In this document: positions 30,449-39,561 of the stretch, in pieces
How the letters are laid out: the number at the start of each line of letters is the position of its first letter
Numbering within the stretch: the first letter of the stretch is position 1
Source of the DNA: Candidatus Gastranaerophilales bacterium
GTDB lineage: Bacteria; Cyanobacteriota; Vampirovibrionia; Gastranaerophilales; Gastranaerophilaceae
Assembly: GCA_944326565.1 (NCBI GenBank)
Contig: CALVEL010000007.1
Coordinates: 1-64,000 of the forward strand
Direction: 5' to 3'
Length of the DNA stretch: 64,000 bases
Position numbers and translations under genes: made by a program
The notes under the pieces: model-generated
What the model saw: only the letters and a program-made list of their open reading frames with translations
Told to the model about the DNA's origin: nothing
The model's database searches: none

Positions 30449-33037
30449 TTATCCTTTTTGAGTTTCTGTTGTTTGAGCAATAGGTTTTGGTGTTTTCATT
30501 TTTCCGAAGAAAAACTGAGCCAAAACAGTTACACCAAGGAGTATTCCTCCTGTTTTTCCAAAGGATGTTAGCCATTTTCTTGTGTTGTAAGCTTGTTTGC
30601 AATGGTTATGAACAATTTCATCTGTTGCGGCTCCTATTATTCCAAATATAGTTTTTGCGTCTATATCACAGTTTGAGCCGACTTTATGAAGTTGTTTTTC
30701 AATATAGTGTATATTTCCTATTTTTTCAAATACAACATTTCTATATTCTTTAAATTCAGATAAAATATTTTTATAAGGTTTCAATATTTTTTCTGTTTCA
30801 GGAGATAACATATCCTTATATTGTAATATCATTGCACGTTCAAATAATTTTGTATCTTGCGGAACATCTATTTTTCCTATATTTCTGTGTTTTTTGAAGT
30901 ATTTATATACAGTGCGTCCGTTTTTAAGTTGAATATCACTTGTATCTTCTATATCAGGATATGGATTTCGCTGTTTGAAGAATTTTGTATAGAAATCAGC
31001 ACTATGAGCGCTTATGCCTGAAGTTTTTGATAATTCAACAACTTCTTCTTTAATTTCTCTTGGTAAATCATTGATAGCTTGTATATATTGCTTATCACCA
31101 AGAGCAACTCTTCGGTATACATCTAAAGAATTTAAGATTCTGTATAAAGAACTCTTAACTCCTAATAATCTATGTTTAAGCATAGATTTGTATAAATCAG
31201 CGTATGTTCCTCCTTTTTGATATGGGAAATTGTAATTACCGTATAAATTGCTGAGTTCTTCTACTACATTTTGCATCTCGCCAGCTTTTAAATCAAAGTT
31301 TTTACTTATTTCTTTAACAAAATCATCAAATATTTTATCAACTAATTTGTCAAACTTAGTATTGCCTTGAGGTTGTAAGATATTGTCATTTACGTCTAAT
31401 TTATTAATTAATTTATCTATATTTGCAATTTGAGAGACAAAATCATTCATAACTTTAGTATATGATTTTTTATCAGAAGCAATGTCATCGTATGTATTTC
31501 TGATAAATTCAGCAACTGGCAGCCTGTCTTGTCGTATTGCTTCTATTTGTTTAGGTGTTAGTTTTAATGTTTTTATAAATGTATCAATAGTATTTTGCCA
31601 ATAGTTAGCAATAGTTGTCTCTGGAGCCATTCCCATTTGATTTAGAACATATTTATCGATTTTTACTAGTTTGTTATTCAAATTATTAAGAGCTTTGGTA
31701 ATTATTTTTATAGTGCTTTGATTGTTTGAGTTGAGTACGGAATATTTTTCTAATGTCAGTCCTTTCCAGATAGGATTTTCTTTTTTAGGAGCAGCTATCA
31801 ATTTTTTTATAATTAAATCATATTCATCTTTTGTAATTTTTTTATCAGGATTAGATTCATTATATTCTTTTAAACTATTTCGAATTTCTTTTGCATATTC
31901 TCTAAAAATACTGTTTATTTGACCGGGAGTTTGTTCATTCAAAAAATATCCTTTTTCAAGATCAAAATATTTAGTTAATTGTTCTTGTGATGGAAATATT
32001 TTTTCTGCAATTTCAGGAGCAATAACACCTTCCAGTGCTTTTTTACAGCCGTTTACTATTGTGTTTATAGAATTATTGTTTATTACATAGTTGTTTGATT
32101 CAAAAAGTTTTTTCAAATCTTGTTTTAATGCTTTTCTTACATATATTGAAATAAAATCATCAGTCATAGTTGTTGATAATTCATCTAAAAGATTTTCACT
32201 TAATGGCTGATTGCTATTTATGGATAATATCTTATCAACATTTTTAATAATATCTTTTTGTTTTGGTACTAAAGAGTTAAAATTATCTAAAATATTGTTA
32301 TTAGAATTATTTCTTTGTTTTGCGAGAATATTTAAAAACGGTTTTTCAAGCTGATTGCATATAAGAGCACTCATAACAGGTGTTGCAAATCCCGCTGTAA
32401 GCATCCATAGCGTGTTACACTGAATTGCAATTTTTTTCATTTTCTCTTGTATAAAATCCCTTCTATTAGGAATATTTTTGGGTACTCCCATATAATTGCC
32501 GATTTTGTTTATTTTTTCATCAGAATATAAATCCCAGGGCAAGAACTGCGGATCTTGGAAGAACGGCTTTTTCCTGCCCATACTGTCTTCATATTGTTGT
32601 TGTACGTTAAATCCATATAATAAACGCGCAGGCAGTTGAATTGCCAGTTTAGGCCAAAGTGCCATTGAAGCTAAAAATGATCCTAGCCCTACAAATTCCA
32701 TTCCCTTGGTCAGGGGAGTTTGTTTTTTTGTGAATAAATATCCTGCAATTGCAAGTCCGCCTATCTTCAATCCCAAATCGTTCATTTTACCTAATTGGTG
32801 ATCATTGGCTTCTCCTTTTGCTGCATGTTTTAAAGCATTTACATCATATGCGATATCTTTAGCCATAATTACAGGTGCATTTAAAATATTACCTTTTATT
32901 AACCTACCCTCACCTTTTAATGGCTTTATAAAGTTCTTGTTTTTTAATTCATGATGTATGTCAAAATCAGGTACCTCTTTTTTAGATGTTGAGGTATTTT
33001 GCGTATGTATGAAATTTTGGATTAAATTAGTTCTCAT
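30449..33037 (-). CDS. Large membrane-associated protein of unknown function (862 aa)
   Basis: Not recognised. Hydrophobic segments appear near residues 90-130 (two) and 205-225, plus one near the C terminus (G-G-I-L-L-G-V-T-V-L-A). About 600 residues between them are charged and mostly helical, so the protein probably has membrane-anchored ends and a large soluble centre. There is no signal peptide. Spacing is 1 nt to the upstream gene and 4 nt to the GH13 gene, so translation is coupled. The start lacks a good ribosome site, consistent with coupling. Confidence 0.75.
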   Translation of the reverse strand: MRTNLIQNFIHTQNTSTSKKEVPDFDIHHELKNKNFIKPLKGEGRLIKGNILNAPVIMAKDIAYDVNALKHAAKGEANDHQLGKMNDLGLKIGGLAIAGYLFTKKQTPLTKGMEFVGLGSFLASMALWPKLAIQLPARLLYGFNVQQQYEDSMGRKKPFFQDPQFLPWDLYSDEKINKIGNYMGVPKNIPNRRDFIQEKMKKIAIQCNTLWMLTAGFATPVMSALICNQLEKPFLNILAKQRNNSNNNILDNFNSLVPKQKDIIKNVDKILSINSNQPLSENLLDELSTTMTDDFISIYVRKALKQDLKKLFESNNYVINNNSINTIVNGCKKALEGVIAPEIAEKIFPSQEQLTKYFDLEKGYFLNEQTPGQINSIFREYAKEIRNSLKEYNESNPDKKITKDEYDLIIKKLIAAPKKENPIWKGLTLEKYSVLNSNNQSTIKIITKALNNLNNKLVKIDKYVLNQMGMAPETTIANYWQNTIDTFIKTLKLTPKQIEAIRQDRLPVAEFIRNTYDDIASDKKSYTKVMNDFVSQIANIDKLINKLDVNDNILQPQGNTKFDKLVDKIFDDFVKEISKNFDLKAGEMQNVVEELSNLYGNYNFPYQKGGTYADLYKSMLKHRLLGVKSSLYRILNSLDVYRRVALGDKQYIQAINDLPREIKEEVVELSKTSGISAHSADFYTKFFKQRNPYPDIEDTSDIQLKNGRTVYKYFKKHRNIGKIDVPQDTKLFERAMILQYKDMLSPETEKILKPYKNILSEFKEYRNVVFEKIGNIHYIEKQLHKVGSNCDIDAKTIFGIIGAATDEIVHNHCKQAYNTRKWLTSFGKTGGILLGVTVLAQFFFGKMKTPKPIAQTTETQKG

Positions 33038-33038
33038 A

Positions 33039-34049
33039 TTAGTTCACCACATACTTTCTTTCTTTTTCGATAATATCAGCACTATCAAGTTTTGATGGCT
33101 TTTGAGAACTTGACATTACATTTAAAACACCAAGAATTGTTGCCCCAAGAGAGGTGAATAACATAGCTTTACCTGTAGGTTTGCGGTAAAACGCTTTTAG
33201 GCTGTTTTCCATGCTTTTTCCAAATGTAGATAGTGATTTTTTAAATTCTTCTTTGTTCCAGAATTTTAACGTTGCAACATCGAAAAACTCTTCCCAAGGT
33301 TTTTGGAACGCTATTGCTACACCTGTTGCTGCCCATAAATATGATGTTATATTTTTAGCAAGACCTGATTTTACTACAATTTCTTTTATTCTCGGTTTGA
33401 CTTCTTGATCAGAATCTTTTAGTTTTGTACCTAACCCGAGTTTTTTAGCGACTTTATCATAATAAGCATTACGAGGCTTTCCGCTTTCAGGACTCATATA
33501 TAATAAATCCCATCTTGGAAATTCTACACTTTCAAATACTTTATGATATTCAATGCTTGTAATATCTGTATCATAAATGTCATCAGGCAATTCATAATTA
33601 ACTTTTGCATAAGGTAAATTGGTATCCACACCTGTAAGCCATTTTACAGGTGTGGTGATAAATGATTTTGAAAACTCTTTAGTAAGACCGTAAAATAATA
33701 CACCTAGCGCCATTTTTCGACCTAAAGGTTTTGCAGCTTTTTGGGCTTCGGGACCTACAAAAAATTTGTTTGCAGAGTTAAAAACAGCCATGAGCATACC
33801 ACTGCCGATAAGATAAGGAACTTGACCCATAGTTAAAAATTCATAGAAATTGGCATTTCGGTTACCTTTAAGTCCTTTTGCTGGGTATAGAGTGATTGCA
33901 TTGGTAAATTTATCCATGCCGATACGAAAACGGGTAGAAAAATTGTTGCGTAATAATGTATCGTGGTTATATTTTTTTTCGTCAGATTTGTCTTTATCTG
34001 CAGAAAAATTAAGTTGTAGGTTTTTGTTACTGCTGACTGGTAAAATCAT
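33039..34049 (-). CDS. Membrane protein of unknown function (336 aa), first gene of the GH13 operon
   Basis: Not recognised. The N terminus is polar with L-N-F-S-A at residues 13-17. Hydrophobic stretches lie near residues 75-95 and 112-128, around residue 235, and near residue 300 (L-F-T-S-L-G-A-T-I-L-G-V-L). The W-D-L-Y-S/W-D-L-L-Y-M motif preceded by an aromatic-rich stretch is shared with the 862-aa neighbour (F-L-P-W-D-L-Y and F-P-R-W-D-L-L-Y), so the two are probably distant relatives. GGAG precedes the ATG. Confidence 0.75.
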   Translation of the reverse strand: MILPVSSNKNLQLNFSADKDKSDEKKYNHDTLLRNNFSTRFRIGMDKFTNAITLYPAKGLKGNRNANFYEFLTMGQVPYLIGSGMLMAVFNSANKFFVGPEAQKAAKPLGRKMALGVLFYGLTKEFSKSFITTPVKWLTGVDTNLPYAKVNYELPDDIYDTDITSIEYHKVFESVEFPRWDLLYMSPESGKPRNAYYDKVAKKLGLGTKLKDSDQEVKPRIKEIVVKSGLAKNITSYLWAATGVAIAFQKPWEEFFDVATLKFWNKEEFKKSLSTFGKSMENSLKAFYRKPTGKAMLFTSLGATILGVLNVMSSSQKPSKLDSADIIEKERKYVVN

Positions 34050-34145
34050 TATTACTCCACATAAATTTATGCAATATATTAATATCCCTGAAAGAAATAT
34101 TTTGTCAGTTGCATATTGATAATTTACATTTTTTTACATTTAATT

Positions 34146-34991
34146 TTATCCGAAAATATTAAAGAAAATCAGTGTTCCTAGACCTGCTAAAATACAATAC
34201 CATCCAAATATTGCAAGTGAAAATTTAGATACAAATTTAAGGAAATATTTTATACACAAGTATCCTACAAGACCGGATACAATTGTACCTAAAGTTATAG
34301 CAAGCCAATTATAAGTAAGAGCTTCATGGAAATCAATTTTTATAAACGGATATACCATGGATGCTCCTAGAATAATTGGAATACTTAATAAAAATGAATA
34401 TTTGGCTGCTGTTACACGATCTAATCCAGTAAAAAGTCCTGTTGCAATTGTCCAGCCTGATCTTGAAAATCCGGGAAGAACAGCAAGGCCTTGTGCTAGT
34501 GCTATCAGAATTGAGCTTTTTAAATCAACTCTTTCTTTTTGAGCAACGACATTTTTAGAGATATATTCACTTACAAAAAGTACGATACCTGTAATTACTA
34601 GAAGTCCTCCGACTATAGATGGTGAATATACAAGCATTTCAGCAATGTCATGCAAAGGCAATGCCAGTGCTATTGTGATTAGGGTACCTAAAATTATAAA
34701 AAGACCGATTTTAGCTTCTTGGTCTGTGTAATCTTTTGTTTTTATTGCTTTTATCAGAGCTTTTAAAATAGATAAAATTTCTTTTCTGAAAAATATCAAT
34801 ACTGCAATTAAAGTACCGAAATGCAGCATTATATCAAAAAATACTTCTTCATTTGACTGTTGGACTATTTCTATTCCTTTAAATACTTTATAAAAATTTG
34901 AAGTAAATACCAAATGCGCAGAGCTTGAAATAGGCAAAAACTCGCTCAGTCCTTGCACAATCCCCATTAATATTGCTTGAATTAAGTTCAT
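34146..34991 (-). CDS. uppP: Undecaprenyl-diphosphatase
   Basis: Inner-membrane BacA/UppP enzyme that recycles the undecaprenyl carrier for peptidoglycan and O-antigen. The 281 residues form about eight membrane helices, with the catalytic motifs G-L-S-E-F-L-P-I-S-S-S-A-H near residue 15 and L-P-G-F-S-R-S-G near residue 170. AAGGAG is a strong ribosome site. It follows queD by 3 nt and ends a kdsD-kdsC-queD-uppP operon. Confidence 0.96.
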   Translation of the reverse strand: MNLIQAILMGIVQGLSEFLPISSSAHLVFTSNFYKVFKGIEIVQQSNEEVFFDIMLHFGTLIAVLIFFRKEILSILKALIKAIKTKDYTDQEAKIGLFIILGTLITIALALPLHDIAEMLVYSPSIVGGLLVITGIVLFVSEYISKNVVAQKERVDLKSSILIALAQGLAVLPGFSRSGWTIATGLFTGLDRVTAAKYSFLLSIPIILGASMVYPFIKIDFHEALTYNWLAITLGTIVSGLVGYLCIKYFLKFVSKFSLAIFGWYCILAGLGTLIFFNIFG

Positions 34992-34994
34992 TTA

Positions 34995-35360
34995 TTACTG
35001 CTCCTTTTCATAATAACTTGCACATGATGTCTGTGTTTCCCATACAGAAATTTTGCTTAATTGAACGATACGTTCTTTTAATTTTGAATAAATAAAGGCT
35101 GCAATCATTTCTGATGATGGACTTTCATTATGAAATTCAGGAATTTCATTGATATCTTTGTGATCAAGCAAATCTAATACAGAATTAAGTTCTTTTTTTA
35201 GAACTTTATAATCAATGAGAATATTACTTTTATCAAGAGTCTCTCCTTTTACATAAGCTTCTACCATCCAATTATGTCCATGCTGATTTTCACATTCTCC
35301 ATTGTAGTTTAGAAGATGATGTGCGGCTGAAAAGAAAGCCTGTGTTTTAATTTCGTACAT
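34995..35360 (-). CDS. queD: 6-carboxy-5,6,7,8-tetrahydropterin synthase (QueD/PTPS family)
   Basis: Makes carboxytetrahydropterin for queuosine and other 7-deazaguanine compounds. The 121 residues have F-S-A-A-H-H, C-E-N-Q-H-G-H-N (zinc His residues and the catalytic Cys), and the C-terminal Glu in W-E-T. AAGGGAT precedes the ATG. It lies between kdsC and uppP, an unusual place for it; no other que gene is in the window. Confidence 0.93.
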   Translation of the reverse strand: MYEIKTQAFFSAAHHLLNYNGECENQHGHNWMVEAYVKGETLDKSNILIDYKVLKKELNSVLDLLDHKDINEIPEFHNESPSSEMIAAFIYSKLKERIVQLSKISVWETQTSCASYYEKEQ

Positions 35361-35381
35361 ATTGATATCCCTTCTTAAATT

Positions 35382-35873
35382 TTATTGTCTATTTTTCAGA
35401 ATTAATTCGCAAAATTCTCTTACAGCACCTTTTCCACCATTTTTAGAAGATATAAAATGGGCTGTTTGTTTTACTTCATCTACAGCATCATAAGGACAAG
35501 CGCTAAGTCCTGCTTTTTCTAAAATGCATAAATCAGGCAGGTCATCTCCCATATATGCAACTTCATCCATATTAAGACTGTATTTTTTTAAAATTTCTTT
35601 TAATGTTTCAAGTTTATTTTTTGAACCTTGATGAATTTCTTTGAATTTTAAATTTTCAGCACGATGTTGTACGGTGCCATTATTTCTTGCGGTTATAATT
35701 GCAGTAATAATACCGGCATTATTTAGCATTGTAATACCCTGACCGTCTTTTGCATTAAAAGTTTTATATTCAACACCGTTTTCGTCATAAGTAATACTTC
35801 CGTCTGTCATAACTCCATCAACATCAAATGCTGTGAGTTTAATTTTTGAAGCTCTTTGTGCTAAAGTATTCAT
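35382..35873 (-). CDS. kdsC: 3-deoxy-D-manno-octulosonate 8-phosphate phosphatase
   Basis: HAD phosphatase giving free Kdo for LPS core. The 163 residues have D-V-D-G-V-M-T-D-G (nucleophile motif I), the KdsC-type F-N-A-K-D-G-Q-G-I, I-I-T-A-R-N (motif II) and Y-M-G-D-D-L-P-D (motif IV). No cap domain is present, as usual. Its ATG follows the kdsD stop directly, so translation is coupled. A related family, CMP-sialate phosphatase-like proteins, looks alike, but the kdsD neighbour supports KdsC. Confidence 0.92.
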   Translation of the reverse strand: MNTLAQRASKIKLTAFDVDGVMTDGSITYDENGVEYKTFNAKDGQGITMLNNAGIITAIITARNNGTVQHRAENLKFKEIHQGSKNKLETLKEILKKYSLNMDEVAYMGDDLPDLCILEKAGLSACPYDAVDEVKQTAHFISSKNGGKGAVREFCELILKNRQ

Positions 35874-36860
35874 TTATGCAACCCCAGCTTTCAACAGGTC
35901 ATGTATATGAATTACTCCTATTGGTTTGTTATTTTCATCAACAACCGCAAGGGCAGTGATTGAATATTTTTCCATTAAATTCAATGCACTGGCGCCGTAA
36001 GAATCTGCAGAAATACATTTCGGGTTCTTTGTCATGACATCTTTTATTAAAAGATGTGTAGTGTCATGATATTTTAATAAAGTTCTTCTTATGTCACCGT
36101 CAGTCAGCACCCCTGATAACTGACCTTCAGAATTCAAAATCATTGCCATACCCAATTTAAATTCAGTAATAGTTTCTATTACATCAGTAAATTTATCATT
36201 TTCATGTGCTATAGGTAATTTGGATTTATCAGCGAGCATAAGGTCACTGACTTTGTATAAGAAACCTTTTCCTAATGCACCTGACGGATGGAATACAAGG
36301 AAATCTTCTTCTGAGAATCCTCTTTTTTCCAAAAGACATACAGCCAAAGCATCACCCATCGCAAGAGTTGCGGTTGTACTTGCTGTAGGTGCTTTATTAA
36401 GTGGACATGCTTCTCTTTCTACTGATATATCAAGTGTAACATCGCTGGCATGGGATAGAGTGGAATTTAAATTTCCTGTCATACCAATCATTGTGACTCC
36501 AAAACGTTTAATTAAAGGTAAAAGATTTAAAAGTTCATGTGTCTCCCCGCTGTTTGAAATAGCTATTATTACATCATTTCTTGTAATAATACCAGAATCT
36601 CCATGAGTGCTTTCAGCAGGATGTAGAAAATAAGCAGGAGTGCCTGTAGATGACAATGTTGCTGCTATTTTTCTTCCGATAAGTCCAGATTTTCCCATAC
36701 CGGTAACTATTACTCTGCCTTTGCAGTTATATAAAAATTCGACAGCTTTATCAAATTCTTCACCTATGTTATTTTTTAATCTCAAAATAGAGTTTGCTTC
36801 TATTGTTAATACTTCTTTTGCAAGTTCGTTAATATTTTTTGTTGTCATTGTAATACCCAT
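35874..36860 (-). CDS. kdsD: Arabinose-5-phosphate isomerase (KdsD/KpsF)
   Basis: Converts ribulose 5-phosphate to arabinose 5-phosphate, the Kdo precursor. The 328 residues comprise a SIS domain (G-M-G-K-S-G-L-I-G-R-K near residue 55, H-P-A-E-S-T-H-G-D-S-G near residue 82) and two C-terminal CBS domains (G-V-L-T-D-G-D-I-R-R in the first). AGGAAGG lies 6 nt before the ATG at 36860. It is the first gene of the operon with kdsC. Divergent from the STAS-like gene. Confidence 0.95.
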   Translation of the reverse strand: MGITMTTKNINELAKEVLTIEANSILRLKNNIGEEFDKAVEFLYNCKGRVIVTGMGKSGLIGRKIAATLSSTGTPAYFLHPAESTHGDSGIITRNDVIIAISNSGETHELLNLLPLIKRFGVTMIGMTGNLNSTLSHASDVTLDISVEREACPLNKAPTASTTATLAMGDALAVCLLEKRGFSEEDFLVFHPSGALGKGFLYKVSDLMLADKSKLPIAHENDKFTDVIETITEFKLGMAMILNSEGQLSGVLTDGDIRRTLLKYHDTTHLLIKDVMTKNPKCISADSYGASALNLMEKYSITALAVVDENNKPIGVIHIHDLLKAGVA

Positions 36861-36972
36861 ACCATACCTTCCTAAAACTTTTTTCAGTTAAAGTATACTA
36901 TAAAATCGTACAAAAGTATTAAAAACTCGAAAAATATTAAATTTTATATATTTTCTTTCGATAAAAAAAAAT

Positions 36973-37248
36973 ATGGAAAGAACTTTTGATAAAAACTTCA
37001 TATATCCATACTCATCAAATCCTATTAAAGCTATGAATGAGCTGAAAAAGATGATTAAAAAAAGTGAGCAGGATATACAAGTCGATTTATCAGAAATGAA
37101 CGTAATTGATGCCATTAAGGTTTTGGTTATGCTTTCTTCTTACCTTTATCAAAAAACACCTGATAAAAAGCTTAAATTCAGATTTTATTCAAGTGATATA
37201 AAAAATGTTTTGACAACATTTTCTTTAAATAATTTGGTAATGGTATAG
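36973..37248 (+). CDS. STAS-like small protein (91 aa)
   Basis: The pattern I-Q-V-D-L-S-E-M-N-V-I-D-A-I-K-V-L-V near residues 35-52, followed by a strand with L-K-F-R-F-Y and a helix, resembles STAS-domain (anti-sigma antagonist-like) proteins. The usual phosphorylated Ser after the Asp is replaced: D-A-I rather than D-S/T-x. The match is by pattern only. There is no ribosome site before the ATG. The pilin with the G tract follows after 28 nt. Confidence 0.55.
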   Translation: MERTFDKNFIYPYSSNPIKAMNELKKMIKKSEQDIQVDLSEMNVIDAIKVLVMLSSYLYQKTPDKKLKFRFYSSDIKNVLTTFSLNNLVMV

Positions 37249-37276
37249 ATTGTAATTAAAGAACTAGGAGTAAAGT

Positions 37277-38060
37277 ATGAAAACGAAGACTATGATTGAA
37301 ATTTTAGGGGGGGGGGGCACCCGCAAATAACGCTCCTGAGCAGGTTTTAGGTAAAAATATAGCATTTACATTATCAGAAGTTTTGATAACATTAGGTATA
37401 ATTGGTATTGTTGTTGCTATGACATTACCATCTATAATCGGTAAATACCAAAAAAAGGTAACAGTTGAAAGACTTAAAAAAGTATATACCTTGATATCAC
37501 AAGCGGTAGCACTATCAGTAAAAGAGCATGAAGAATTGGAGTATTGGGATTTTGAACTTGGCGCACAGGAGTTTATGGATACTTATTTGAGTCCGCATTT
37601 TCAAAAAGTGACTTCGGAGAAAAAAACTAACAACGATCGGTATTCCAAAACTTATGTATTGCCAGATAGCACAACATTTTATGGGTGGATGTTTAAGAAT
37701 CCGAACCCAACGGTTCATGATCTAACAACTTTTTATCAAATAACGATAGATATAAACGGGGAACAAAAACCAAATCAATTAGGTAGAGATATTTTTATTT
37801 TTTATTTATTCCCAATGAAAAGAAATGTATTTAATGGAGGTTTAGGCAATCTGGCTATAAATGTCCCGAGAGCTGGATTATACCCTGATGGTTATGGTTA
37901 TGATAGAGAAACTCTAAAAAACGATACTTGGCGTGGATGTAACAGAAGAGGTGATGAAGAAGCTTCAGGGGCAAGTAACGGATATAATACTGTTGGATCC
38001 TTTTGTTCAGCTTTAATTATGCTTGATGGATGGGAAATAGCTGACGATTACAAGTGGTAA
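37277..38060 (+). CDS. Type IV pilin-like protein, frame broken by an 11-G tract (probable phase-variable, OFF)
   Basis: AGGAG precedes the ATG at 37277. Translation reaches eleven G (37307-37317), shifts out of the pilin frame and stops at TAA 37328-37330 after 17 codons. With 10 or 13 G the frame joins A-F-T-L-S-E-V-L-I-T-L-G, a pilin assembly helix, and runs to the stop at 38060, giving 260 residues with 10 G. The leader of about 30 residues is long for a prepilin. The C terminus has C-S-A-L-I-M-L-D-G-W-E-I, like the pilin-like products at 27040 and 61334. A downstream TTG at 37383 would lack the leader. An assembly error in the tract is the alternative. Confidence 0.75.
37307..37317 (+). 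repeat. Homopolymeric tract of 11 G
   Basis: This is the only G run of this length in an AT-rich window (next longest is 6). Tracts of 8 or more G commonly slip during replication and act as ON/OFF switches in other bacteria. Confidence 0.85.
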
Positions 38061-38154
38061 TATTCTATAATCTCTTTCTATTATGTTAATTTGCATTTTA
38101 GCATTTTTATAATAAGATAGACTTGTATGTGTACAAATTAATAGGGAGGTAAAA

Positions 38155-39480
38155 ATGGAATTTTTACACAGTATCGTGCAGGCACATAGTGTTGGAATTT
38201 CTGCCGGTATTTTGCTTATCGCTTACGTGTTTATCGCATTAGAAAAAATCCCTAAAGTTACAATTGCACTTTTAGGTGCCGCTATAACTATATTATTAGG
38301 ACTCGTAAGCCAAACAAAAACACTTGACGGCGGGCTTGATCCGCATTATTTTATCAATTTCGTTGATTTCAACGTAATTTTCTTACTTGTATCCATGATG
38401 ATTATAGTAAGCATTGCTACAAGAAGTGGTATGTTCAACTGGATTGCAAACCAGCTTTTGAAACTTACCAAAGGACACCCTGTCGGAGTTTTAATAGCTT
38501 TAGGTTTGTTTACAGCTGTCACATCAGCATTTTTGGATAACGTAACAACTGTTATTTTGATAATGCCTGTGACATTCTTTATTGCAAGCAAATTGGATAT
38601 TAACCCGATACCGTATCTTTTGACCGAAATTTTCGCATCAAATATCGGCGGTACAGCAACTTTAATCGGTGATCCTCCAAATATTATCATTGGTAGTGCT
38701 GCTGGACTATCATTTATGGATTTTGTAAATGAATTAACTCCGATAATTGCAGTTATTATGGTTGTTGTACTTACTGTACTATGGTTATTCTTTAGAAAAG
38801 ATCTCCATACAACATCGGAAAGAATGGCTGAAGTTGCTAATCTGGATAACTCAAAGACTATCACTGATTATCCATTGATGATCAGAAGTGGTATTGTTCT
38901 TTTGTTAGTTATTTTAGGGTTTGTTTTGCATGACGTAACTCACATTGAAACTTGCGTTACAGCAATGCTTGGAGCAAGCTTCTTGCTATTATTTGAAAAA
39001 CCAAAAGATATTTTATGTGATGTTGAATGGAATACAATATTTTTCTTTATTGGTTTATTCATAATTATTGGAGGCTTGGAAGCTTCAGGCGGTATCGCAT
39101 TAATGGCAAGATGGATTTTGAGAGTTACAGAAGGATCTCAATCTGCGACTGCTATGATTATTCTTTGGGCTTCAGGTTTTATAAGCGGTATTATTGATAA
39201 TATCCCATATACTGCAACTATGACGCCTATGTTATTAGAAATCAGAAGTGTTATGGGCGCTGAATATACACTTCCTTTGTGGTGGTGCTTATCTTTAGGT
39301 GCTTGTCTTGGTGGCAACATGACAATTATTGGTGCTGCAGCTAACGTAATCGTATCTGAGACTTCAGCTCATCATGGTCATCCGATTGCATTTATGAGAT
39401 TCCTCAAATATGGTGTAACGGTTATGATTATTTCACTTGTTTTAAGTTCAGTATATATTTGGTTAAGGTTTTTACACTAA
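38155..39480 (+). CDS. ArsB/NhaD-family ion transporter
   Basis: 441 residues and about eleven membrane helices. Family marks include F-L-D-N-V-T-T-V near residue 122 and G-G-T-A-T-L-I-G-D-P-P-N near residue 163, repeated in the second half as I-D-N-I-P-Y-T-A and G-G-N-M-T-I-I-G-A-A-A-N, the inverted-repeat layout of the ion transporter superfamily. It could exchange Na+ for H+ (NhaD-like) or export an oxyanion; no ars gene is nearby. GGGAGG is a strong ribosome site. Confidence 0.85.
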   Translation: MEFLHSIVQAHSVGISAGILLIAYVFIALEKIPKVTIALLGAAITILLGLVSQTKTLDGGLDPHYFINFVDFNVIFLLVSMMIIVSIATRSGMFNWIANQLLKLTKGHPVGVLIALGLFTAVTSAFLDNVTTVILIMPVTFFIASKLDINPIPYLLTEIFASNIGGTATLIGDPPNIIIGSAAGLSFMDFVNELTPIIAVIMVVVLTVLWLFFRKDLHTTSERMAEVANLDNSKTITDYPLMIRSGIVLLLVILGFVLHDVTHIETCVTAMLGASFLLLFEKPKDILCDVEWNTIFFFIGLFIIIGGLEASGGIALMARWILRVTEGSQSATAMIILWASGFISGIIDNIPYTATMTPMLLEIRSVMGAEYTLPLWWCLSLGACLGGNMTIIGAAANVIVSETSAHHGHPIAFMRFLKYGVTVMIISLVLSSVYIWLRFLH

Positions 39481-39514
39481 TAAGCTGACTTAGATGAAAG
39501 CATAATGTAAAAAA

Positions 39515-39561
39515 AGTTCCCGTTTTTTATCATTTGAAAAGATACGAACGGGAGCTTTTTT
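39515..39561 (+). promoter_or_regulatory. Terminator-like hairpin ending at the dehydrogenase start codon
   Basis: AGTTCCCGTT (39515-39524) pairs with AACGGGAGCT (39547-39556, one G-U), followed by TTTTT and the ATG at 39562. It can end the transporter transcript, and it also buries the GGGAG ribosome site of the next gene. Confidence 0.7.

Noticed and set aside
36960-36972. Leaderless promoter before the STAS-like gene
   Set aside because: The best -10 (GATAAA at 7 nt) and -35 (TTAAAT) are too weak in a sequence this AT-rich.
37383-38060. Pilin starting at the TTG at 37383, as a normal intact gene
   Set aside because: This start removes the leader and the F-T-L-S-E cleavage region and has no ribosome site. 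The ATG at 37277 with AGGAG across the G tract explains the sequence better.
38346-38864. 172-codon minus-strand frame opposite the ion transporter
   Set aside because: A mirror of the hydrophobic coding strand; the transporter frame has full family motifs and a strong ribosome site.
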